A stretch of 64,000 bases of DNA from JAHDHW01 sp965277415. GTDB lineage: Bacteria > Bacteroidota > Bacteroidia > Chitinophagales > Saprospiraceae. A program made the position numbers and the translations under genes. This document shows, in pieces, positions 18,219 through 27,100 of the stretch (its first letter is position 1; every line of letters starts with the position of its first letter). A model generated the notes under the pieces. The model ran no database searches, was not told where the DNA came from, and saw only the letters and a program-made list of their open reading frames with translations. The DNA lies in assembly GCA_965277415.1 (NCBI GenBank), contig CBDICS010000005.1, positions 124,001 to 188,000 on the forward strand, given 5' to 3'.

Positions 18219-18680
18219 TTACTTTTCTGATACACCATTGCCTTTTTCGGTGAGGCTGTAATTCATTTTTTTTAGAATGATACCAACCTGCTTAAATGAA
18301 ATCGAGTCTACTATCTCTAGTTCGACGATCTTGTCGGCTAATAATCGAAGGCTCCAACGTGCATATCCTTTTGGAGGATCACTACAGGCAATTGCTGTAA
18401 TTTTTGCTCGGTCTTCTCCACTTAATCCGACAGGCCGACCACAACGTGGTTTATCATTTAAGAAGATTAACCCTTCTTCTTTATAGTAATCGGCCCACCT
18501 TTTAGCTGTCTTTTGAGATATGTTTAGTAGATCACAAACCGATTCATACGTTTTCCCTCGATGGAGCTCCAGTAAACCGAGTACTCGATTTTGCTTACGA
18601 ACCTTCATCATGCCTTTTGATAAAAGACTCTCTAGGTAATTATAATCTTTAACCGATAATTTAACGTGTTGCTTTTTCAT
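18219..18680 (-). CDS. IS630 transposase, N-terminal DNA-binding part (ORF A)
   Basis: This 153-residue product has helix-turn-helix regions (GKTYESVCDLLNISQKTAKR; then G-R-P-V-G-L-S-G-E-D-R-A-K-I) typical of the IS630 N-terminal domain, which binds the terminal inverted repeats. In the zero frame it ends soon after I-L-K-K-M-N-Y-S-L. In the -1 frame the same DNA reads K-K-N-E-L-Q-P-H-R, the family's normal continuation into the DDE domain. Together the two frames give a transposase of about 350 residues, the usual IS630 size. Confidence 0.88.
   Translation of the reverse strand: MKKQHVKLSVKDYNYLESLLSKGMMKVRKQNRVLGLLELHRGKTYESVCDLLNISQKTAKRWADYYKEEGLIFLNDKPRCGRPVGLSGEDRAKITAIACSDPPKGYARWSLRLLADKIVELEIVDSISFKQVGIILKKMNYSLTEKGNGVSEK
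18267..18273 (-). promoter_or_regulatory. Slippery heptamer A AAA AAA for -1 frameshifting
   Basis: On the minus strand the codons CTA AAA AAA ATG provide the canonical X-XXY-YYZ arrangement in the correct phase. Slipping back one base turns the sequence into AAA-AAA-AAT-GAA-TTA, which restores the conserved transposase frame. Programmed -1 frameshifting is common in IS630 and other IS families. A random A insertion or deletion is the alternative. Confidence 0.6.
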
Positions 18681-18738
18681 AGGTCTTCTCTTTTGAAAAC
18701 CAAAATACGCAATTATTTATTACACAATGTATTTAGTA

Positions 18739-18895
18739 CAGCGTAAATTAAGTAGTGTCCGGTTTATGTCTAATGAATTTTTAGTCTAATCGAGGAGCCC
18801 CCGGAACCTGATAGCCTTAGCTATCAAGGTGAGGATGCGACGAAGAGTAGGCTAGAAAGGCATAGACAGAAATAGACAATATTTATTTTACGATG
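18739..18895 (+). repeat. 157-bp TA-flanked MITE, family A, copy 1
   Basis: The ends CAGCGTAAATTAAGTAGT and, inverted, CATCGTAAAATAAATATT match at 14 of 18 positions. TA dinucleotides flank them (18737-18738 and 18896-18897). A near-identical copy of exactly the same length lies inverted at 34249-34405. The interior contains the palindrome TGATAGCCTTAGCTATCA. The left end is only 7 bp from the right TA of IS630. It has no coding capacity. Confidence 0.8.
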
Positions 18896-18969
18896 TATTT
18901 AGGAATCAATGAATGCAAATCATCCATCAATTCATTTTTAAACAACTTCATTAAATAGTTCTTTGGTAA

Positions 18970-19003
18970 AGACTAGTTCTCATAGAGGACTGGTCTTTTT
19001 TAT
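18970..19003 (+). terminator. Rho-independent terminator with no adjacent gene
   Basis: The arms AAAGACTAGT and ACTGGTCTTT (10 bp, one G-U) are followed by TTTTTT. The nearest upstream plus-strand gene is the lipoprotein ending at 17404. The IS and MITE now separate the two, so this may be that gene's original terminator. Confidence 0.7.
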
Positions 19004-19428
19004 AAGTTATATAGATAGAGTTTATAAAGTCTATTAATCTTCCAAAAGCCCACCTTCATCTATAAAAATAGAAACTTATATAAAAAACTTCTTTCTTCGC
19101 TATCTCAAAGCAATTTTTTGCTTTAACTTGGAGTTATAGACCTTGTTTAAAAGTAATGACTTGAATATGTGCATAAAGATCATTTCGAAGCCAATAAATT
19201 ACTTTTGACAAATCAGAAAGCAATTCCTACTATAAAAACAAGACTGGTAAAAAGATGATGTGAATTTCTTTGTTATAGACATTTAGGTATTTCTCTAATC
19301 CTAATGTATCGACAAAGTTTTCAAAAAATCACAATCAATACTCAGTGGACACTGTGCTTCCTCTGTGAATTCTGTGTCCAAAATAAAAAACAAAGCAACC
19401 ATCATAATAAAAATAAAACGCCAAAACA

Positions 19429-20547
19429 ATGTTAAAACAATTTTTCCTTTTTTGTTCTGGAATTGATCAAACCATCCTCGAAAAATGTCCTTCTGACACC
19501 AATAAATACATTGGGATAGGAGCAACAGTTTTTTTCACTGGAGTGCTAGCATTCTTTTCATCCGCTTATGCGCTGTTCACTGTTTTTGATTCTTATATTG
19601 CCTCATTTGTATTTGGATTAATATGGGGCTTGATGATTTTTAACTTAGATCGTTATATCGTGTCGAGTATGAAAAGTAAAGGTTCTGCTTGGAAAGATTT
19701 TGGCGTAGCATTTCCTCGATTGGTGATGGCGATACTCTTGGCCTTGGTTATTTCAAAACCACTAGAGTTAAAAATATTTGAAAAAGAGATCAATGCGGAA
19801 CTCATTGTGATGGAACAAGAAAAGTATAAAGAACAAGAGGATAAAGTGATAAGTAGATATCAATCACAGATCGATGCTTGGCAATCAGAAATTAAAATAC
19901 TAAAAGAAGAAATAGAAATTAAGACTAAAGCTCGAAATGAATTAGATTTGATGGCTATTCAAGAGGCAGATGGTACAGGGGGATCTGGCAAGAAAAATCT
20001 AGGACCAATATATCGTGCGAAAAAAGAAAAAGCAGAAGCAGCTCAAAAAGAACTAATAGCAATCGAATCAAATCACCTTCCATTGATTGCAGAAAAAGAA
20101 TTGGCGGTCAAAGACACACAGACTAAAATTCAAGATGAAATTACAGCCTTAGAACGGGGTGCTTTTGGAGGAATAGCTGCCAGAATGGATGCCCTTGATC
20201 GATTAACCAAACAAAGTGAAGCGATTCTCTTGGCTAATATCTTTATCATGCTGCTTTTTGTCTCAATCGAAACGGCACCGATCTTTGTGAAATTAATTTC
20301 CTCTCGAAGCCCATATGATTTTTTACTTCATGAACATGAGCATATTTTCGAAATGGCCAATAAAGAAAGAACTGCTCTATTGACAAATGCAGTCCGAAAT
20401 AATATTATGATTGATACAGAGACGGGCGTCCACCGAGCAAATGCAAAAGTCAAAGTAGAAAAAGCGATCATTGATGAAAAACTTCGTCAAAGATTGAATG
20501 GCCTCCAACAAGGAGAGATTAGCCTTGATGAAAATTTATCATTTTAG
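19429..20547 (+). CDS. DUF4407 membrane protein with coiled coil
   Basis: This 372-residue protein matches the DUF4407 family. Three hydrophobic segments (~28-52, ~58-78 and ~95-112, including FGLIWGLMIFNLDRYIVSSM) precede a long charged coiled coil (~120-250, QIDAWQSEIKILKEEIEIKT). A fourth membrane segment (~265-290, ANIFIMLLFVSIETAPIFVK) and a charged C-terminal tail follow. The F-N-L-D-R-Y-I-V and E-T-A-P-I-F-V-K motifs are the family's hallmark. Its function is unknown; it probably sits in the inner membrane with a large soluble coiled-coil loop. No operon partner is visible. An internal GGSGKK stretch is not a clear P-loop. Confidence 0.85.
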   Translation: MLKQFFLFCSGIDQTILEKCPSDTNKYIGIGATVFFTGVLAFFSSAYALFTVFDSYIASFVFGLIWGLMIFNLDRYIVSSMKSKGSAWKDFGVAFPRLVMAILLALVISKPLELKIFEKEINAELIVMEQEKYKEQEDKVISRYQSQIDAWQSEIKILKEEIEIKTKARNELDLMAIQEADGTGGSGKKNLGPIYRAKKEKAEAAQKELIAIESNHLPLIAEKELAVKDTQTKIQDEITALERGAFGGIAARMDALDRLTKQSEAILLANIFIMLLFVSIETAPIFVKLISSRSPYDFLLHEHEHIFEMANKERTALLTNAVRNNIMIDTETGVHRANAKVKVEKAIIDEKLRQRLNGLQQGEISLDENLSF

Positions 20548-20598
20548 AATATCCTTTTTCTTTTTTGGTGATTCAAAAAACTGTGCAAGTACAGACGT

Positions 20599-20629
20599 AA
20601 AGTGGTTTGAGAATACCTCAAACCACTTT
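20599..20629. terminator. Perfect hairpin after the DUF4407 gene
   Basis: The 13-bp perfect arms AAAGTGGTTTGAG and CTCAAACCACTTT enclose a short loop 52 bp after the DUF4407 stop codon. No U-tract follows on the plus strand, so it is a weak intrinsic terminator or an RNA end-stabiliser. Confidence 0.5.
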
Positions 20630-20761
20630 GCATCATGTAAAACCTTATTTCCTTAATGCTTTTTTGAGGATGTATATTCGTCTACATTCATTTCTATATA
20701 AGCTCTATTGACCCATATGTATTTAAGCAATGAGCCTAGAACATAACGAAGGCTGTTGAAC

Positions 20762-20880
20762 ACTTTTCTGCGCAGCAGAAACCATCACTTTTTAGCAAAA
20801 AAAAACTATCCCTTTTCTGCGCAGCAGAAACTACTATTTTTCTACACAGTAGAAACTATCACTTTTTAACAAAGTTAAAA
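20762..20880. repeat. Tandem short palindromes upstream of the SprB/M43 gene
   Basis: Three palindromes, TTTCTGCGCAGCAGAAA (twice) and TTTCTACACAGTAGAAA, are spaced by similar linkers (ACTATC, ACTTTTTAGCAAA). A half-related ACTTTTTAACAAAGTTAAA follows. The regular ~40-50-bp spacing suggests a tandem operator or a decaying palindromic repeat array. It lies about 260-380 bp before the giant gene's start. Confidence 0.55.
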
Positions 20881-21006
20881 CATCAAATCCAAACCACTCC
20901 ACCACCCAAGGCTTATCTTAGCGCACATATATAGTAAATTTTCATACTTTGTCAGATTCCAGTCAGTCATTATGCAATAAAGTTTAAAAATAAAAAGAGA
21001 ATTTAC

Positions 21007-21014
21007 TATATTTG
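21007..21014 (+). promoter_or_regulatory. Candidate Bacteroidota -7 box for the SprB/M43 gene
   Basis: TATATTTG matches the Bacteroidota TAnnTTTG consensus and lies 126 bp upstream of the ATG at 21140. A clear -33 TTG at the ideal spacing was not found, so the call is tentative. Confidence 0.35.
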
Positions 21015-21139
21015 ATGAATCCTTAGCTATCTGCCAAAAGACCCTCACATTATAAATTAAGATCTTAAATGGATCGATTTAATATTGCCTGTATTTGCAA
21101 TATTAGATTCGGCTATTTAGATCGTCCAAACTTTTAAAA

Positions 21140-24100
21140 ATGAATAAGGCAGCCCTCTTAATCTTTCTTTTTTTTATTTCCTTAACACACAATCTTTCTG
21201 CTCAAAAACCCATCCGTTGTCATTCGGATGAAAGAACGGAGATGCTTAAAGAGCAGTATCCTGAATATTATAAAAGTTTACAAGAACCCATAGTACCAGT
21301 AATGAATAGCACTAAGTCATTAATGACTGTTATTACTATTCCCGTTCATGTGATTATTGTACATCCTCCGGGACAAGCAATAGGAACAGGTGTTAACTTT
21401 TCGATGGATCATATCTTATCTCAAATTGATGTCCTCAATGAAGACTTTAGAAGAACCAATGGTGATGCTTCCAATACACCAAATGTTTTTCCCGCTGATG
21501 ATACAGAAATTGATTTTTGTATGGCCAGTGTAGACCCTGATGGGAATCCCACAGACGGAGTGACTCGATATGGTACGACACAAAATTTAAATAGTAATGA
21601 ATTCTCAATTAAATCTGCTACTGGTTGGGATCGGAATGATTACCTGAATGTATGGGTAGGGCCGGGCCTTGGAGGAATTCTGGGATGGGCATATCTACCA
21701 ACAACTGGAAGTTTACCGAGTGCAACATTAGATGGAGTCGTCGTTGCAAGTGGTACTTTTGGAGGACCTGGGTATGGAACAACACCTAATTATGATTTAG
21801 GCCGAACTTGTACACATGAGGTGGGACATTACTTAGGTTTGCATCATGTCTGGAGAAGTGGTGGTTGTGGAATTGATGATGGAATAGGAGATACACCTAT
21901 TCAGGATGACCAAAACTTTGGCTGTCCTAGCCATCCAAGTCCTAGCTGTGGTAATGGCGGAGATATGTTTATGAATTATATGGATTATGTGAATGATGAT
22001 TGTATGAATGCATTTACGACCGGGCAAGGCGCGCATATGCAAAATATTCTAAATACTTCAAGATCAAGCTTATTGAGTTCTGCGAATACGAATTGTAACC
22101 TTGGTGGTGTACCATTGGTGATTGAAGTTGTCTTGGTAACAGATGTGCTTTGTTTTGGAGAAAACACAGGTACGGTCACTGTTCAGGCTAGTGGAGGATC
22201 AGGAACGTTTACATATTCGATTGATAGTGGCCCTTCTCAGACCAGTAATATTTTTACGGATTTATCAGCTGGACCACATGTAGTAACGGCGGAAGACGGA
22301 AGCGGATCATCCGTGGATATTGATGTTATTATCAATGAACCTTCTCCATTGGTCCCCAATATAGATGTACAAGTCAATACTTCTTGTTTTGGTTACGACG
22401 ATGGTAGTCTGATTGTTAGTGCATTTGGAGGAACGCCATCACCAGGCGGAATTTATAATTATAGTATTGACGGAGGTGCCTTTAGTCCCAGTAATATTTT
22501 TGATAATTTGAGTGCAGGCCCTCATACCGTCATTGTACAGGATGCTAATGGTTGTGAGACTTCAATTGACGGTTTTATAGTTGAGCCAGAAGAATTACTC
22601 ACGCTTCCAGATGACCTTTCTAATGTTACTTGTCTTGGTGAAAATGATGGTTTAATATCTGTTATTACAATTGGTGGTAATCCACTTTATACGTATTCAA
22701 TAGATGGTATTAGCTATCAACCAGAACCTATTTTCTTTGATTTAAGTCCAGGCGATTATCTAATGACTACCTTGGATATAAATGGCTGTATAGAGGAAAC
22801 ACCGTTTAGTATTACTGAACCAGATTTGTTGGAAGTAAGTGTGTCTCAATTAGAACCGCTACTTTGCTTTGATGAAAACACAGGTTCTGTAACTTTGGAA
22901 GCTACAGGAGGTACAGCTACCTACCAATATTCTATTGACGGTATAAACTACCAAGCAGAACCTACTTTTGATAATCTAGCAGCTGGAACATATACGCTTA
23001 CAGTACTTGATATTAATGATTGTACTTCACAAACAGATGTTGTATTGGATGCTCCTGAAGAACTTAGTCTTGACTTGATTAGTCAGACGGAGGCTGGTTG
23101 TGCTGGACAAGCTAATGGTACAATTACAGTCAGTGCTATTGGAGGGACAGGAGGAAATACGTTTGTTTATGATACTCAAACATTGACTGGTGATACGGTT
23201 ACTTTTACTGATGTTCCTGCTGGGACACATACCGTTATAGTCGCAGATGATAATGCTTGCGAAACAGAAATAGAAGTGGAAATTACGGAAAGTGCAGCGA
23301 TAGAACTGGAAACAACCAATGTTGAAGATATATCCTGTGAAGATGCAATGGATGGAATGATAGAAGTGCAGGGGAATGGAGGAAGTGGTAATTATTTTTA
23401 TAGTTTGAATGGAGGTACTTATGGCCCTGAAAGTATATTTATGAGTTTGACGCCAGGGGACTATACCATTAGTGTTCTCGATGATGCAGGTTGTGAAGGT
23501 GAAGTCTTTGTTACATTAACAGCACCAAATGCAATCACGACTGAGATTGAGAGTCAAACGAATCCTGATTGTTTTGGAATGGCGAATGGTACAGTGGATG
23601 TGCTTGCGAATGGAGGGACGGGTACTTTTGAATATATCCTTAATTCAGTTTCCAATACGAATGGCGTATTTACAGATCTTCCAGCGGGAACTTATGAGAT
23701 CATTGCTATCGACGAAAATGATTGTTCACAAAATATTTCAGTTATTATTGAACAACCAGATGAGGTGATTGTAGATGAATTGAATATTGATCCAGTTGAT
23801 TGTTTTGGAAATACTACTGGTAGCCTTAGCCTTGTTGCCAATGGTGGGAATAATGTTTTCGAATATACTTTAGGTGGAACAACGAATACTACAGGAACAT
23901 TTGATAACCTATCATCTGGTACTTACACAGTGGTTGCTACTGATGGTAATAATTGTTCACAAAGTATAACTATTGATATTGCTGAGCCGGAAGCTTTAGA
24001 AGCTAATATTGATTATGTGGTAGATGTCAATTGTGCTGGGGAAGCTTCAGGAGCAATTCAGGTTGAAGTAGTGGGGGGCTCTGGAACAATTACCTATACT

Positions 24101-27100
24101 TTGGGAGGGACATCAAACGATACTGGTTTATTTGAAGGTTTAGAGGAAGGGACTTATATGGTTGATGTAGTAGATAATAATAATTGTGATACCAATATTT
24201 CTGCGGTAGTTGCCTCTTCTGATGAATTAGAAATTGCAGAAGATGAATTATCTCCAGTATCTTGTTTTGGTGAAAATGATGGCGCTATTCAATTACTGGT
24301 TTCCGGCGGGAATGGTAGTTTTGAGTTTACAATAGGAGGCGAAACGAACAATACAGGATTATTTGAAAACTTATTGCCCGGGACATATTCTGCTGTAGTT
24401 ACTGATGGAGCTGCTTGCTCAGGGACCTATGATTTTGAAATAACTGAACCAGAGGAACTTGTCATTTCGATTGATGAGGAGACGAATATATCTTGCTTTG
24501 GTGAGGCCAATGCAATGATTGTCCTTCTTGCGAATGGCGGAACGGGTACGTATACTTTTGATAATGGAACAACGACAAATAATGATGGCATTTTCGATGG
24601 CCTCGATGCAGGAACTTATGAGTTTATCTTAACAGATGAAAGTGCTTGTACATCAACAATTGAAATGACTATTGATCAACCGGCTGAATTGGATGCTATG
24701 ATTATGGAGACCCAGGATGCGGTATGTAATGGCGAGGAGAATGGAAGTTTTATTATCACTGCTTCAGGAGGCACGGGGATGCTAAGCTATACTTCGAATA
24801 GTGAAACGAATACAACTGGTGAATTTAATAACCTAATTGCAGGCACCTATCCCGTAACTGTTGTCGATGCGAATGCTTGTGAGACGATTTTAGACGTTGA
24901 AATAAATCAACCTGCTGAAATTGCTTTGGAAGTAGTAGAAACGAGTATGAATGCTTGTTTTGGAAATGCTGAAGGCACGATTCAGGCAGCAGCATCCGGA
25001 GGAGCCGGAGGATTGGAATACACAGTAGATGGAATAACGAATACAACTGGATTCTTTGATAATTTACCTGCGGGAGATTATGAGATACAAGTAGTAGATG
25101 CCAATGCTTGTTCTAATACACTTATACAAAATATTTCTGAACCAGCAGCATTAGCGTCTGAAGTTTCAGAAATTCAACAAAATAACTGTTTCGGAAATGA
25201 AGAAGGTACCGTTCAGTTAACAACTTCTGGTGGGACTGGAATGATTGAATACAATTTAAATGGTAGTACAAATAATGATGGTTATTTTGAAAACTTAGCT
25301 GCGGGAGATTATGAAATTGTGATCACGGATCAGAATGATTGTTCAACACTTCAAAATATAAGTATTACAGCACCAGAAGTTTTGGAAACTGAGATTATTG
25401 AACTTCAAGATATTGATTGTTCTGGAGCGGAATTAGGCGTAGTGGAAGTACAAGCTTCAGGAGGTAGTGGAAATTATGAATATACTTTAGGTAGTGAATC
25501 AAATAGCTCTGGTGTATTTACAGACCTACCGGCTGGCGATTATGAAATACAAATTGTAGATGCCAATGCTTGCCAAACACTTCAATTATTTAGTATTGTT
25601 GAAGCAGCTGATCTTGCTGTTGCTGTTGAAGAAATTCAAGGTGTAGATTGTTTTGGAGCAGAGACAGGGACTGTTCAGGTTAGTGCGAATGGGGGTAGTG
25701 GAACGTACGAATTTTGGATGAATGGGACGATGAGTACCAATGGTCTTTTTGAAGGATTAATGGGCGGTATGTATGAAATTTCTGTGGTAGATCAGGACGG
25801 ATGTACAGATGTGTCTCAATATATTATGGAGCAACCTAATGCTATAGAAAGCGAAGTAATGGAATTACAAAATCCACTATGCTTTGGAGGAACAGGTACC
25901 GTTCAGTTTTCTGCACAAGGTGGCAATGGTGACTTTGAATATACTTTAAATAATGAGACCAATGCTACTGGTGAGTTTGGGAACTTATCCGCCGGAAACT
26001 ATGAATTAATCGTAACCGATGCTATTGGTTGTACCGCTTTAAATAACCTTATCATTGAAGCACCTGATGTGCTTACAGAATCTGTTGTCGAAAATATAGC
26101 AGTTGACTGTTATGGAAATAGTACAGGATTTATTCAGGTAGAAGGACAAGGTGGGACAGGAGCCTTTACTTATACGCTTGGTTCAGAAACGAATAGTTCT
26201 GGTGGCTTTCTAAATCTTGCAGCTGGTGTCTATCAAGTAATGGTAAGTGATGAAAATGGATGTACAGTGATGACGGATATAATTGTTGATCAACCTGATG
26301 AAATAGGAATGGAGATTATAGAATTACAAAATATTGACTGTGGGGATGTTGATGGCTTTGGTTCTGTCTTAGTCCAAGCTACTGGTGGAAATGGCAGTTT
26401 TCAATATTCATTAGGACTTGAAACAAATAACTCTGGGACCTTTGACAACCTTGTTGCTGGTGATTATGATATTCAAATATTAGATGGAAATGGCTGTACT
26501 AGCGTTCAATCATTTTCTATAATGGAAGGCGCAAATTTAAATGTCGAAGTGGCTTTGGTCGAAGAGATTGATTGTTACGATGGAAATAATGGGAGTATTC
26601 AAATAAGTGCAGGAGGAGGTAGTGGTTCTTTTGAATTTATTTTGGATGGTGTAATGAATACAACGGGTTTGTTTGAAAACCTTTCAGGGGGATATCATAG
26701 CATCATAGTAATAGATACAGAAGGCTGTGAATCAGAGACGGAATATTTAATCAACCAACCTCAAGAGATTGTAATTGATCTTGTAGAGACGATTGACCCT
26801 AATTGTTTTGGAGATGCAAATGGTGCGCTGAGTGTATTGGCAGATGGTGGTAATGGTACTTATAATTTTACTTTAAACAGTGAAAGCAATACTTCTGGAA
26901 CATTTGAAAATTTAGTTGCTGGAGATTATCTTTTGGAGATAACAGATGGAAATGGATGTATGACCAGTTCAAGTGTGACAATTAACGAACCCGCACCAAT
27001 TGAGCCAAATTTGGTCGAAAATATAGCACTTAATTGTTATGGCTCAAATGATGGAATGATTCAAGTCAATGGTCAGGGAGGAAGTGGTAATTACACCTAT

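Larger units (their letters stand above)
17542..18729 (-). mobile_element. IS630-family insertion sequence (1188 bp)
   Basis: The element is bounded by TA dinucleotides (17540-17541 and 18730-18731), as expected for the TA target duplication of IS630. Its ends begin CATCGTGTAAAAAG on the left and, inverted, CATTGTGTAATAAA on the right. Over 29 bp they match at 22 positions, including the shared CGTATTTTG. It carries the transposase as two overlapping frames on the minus strand (18219-18680 then 17557-18180), joined by an A8 slippery run. The element looks intact and potentially active. Confidence 0.85.

Noticed and set aside
19301..19525. 74-residue minus-strand ORF overlapping the DUF4407 start
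   Set aside because: It overlaps a well-supported gene's 5' end and has no family resemblance.
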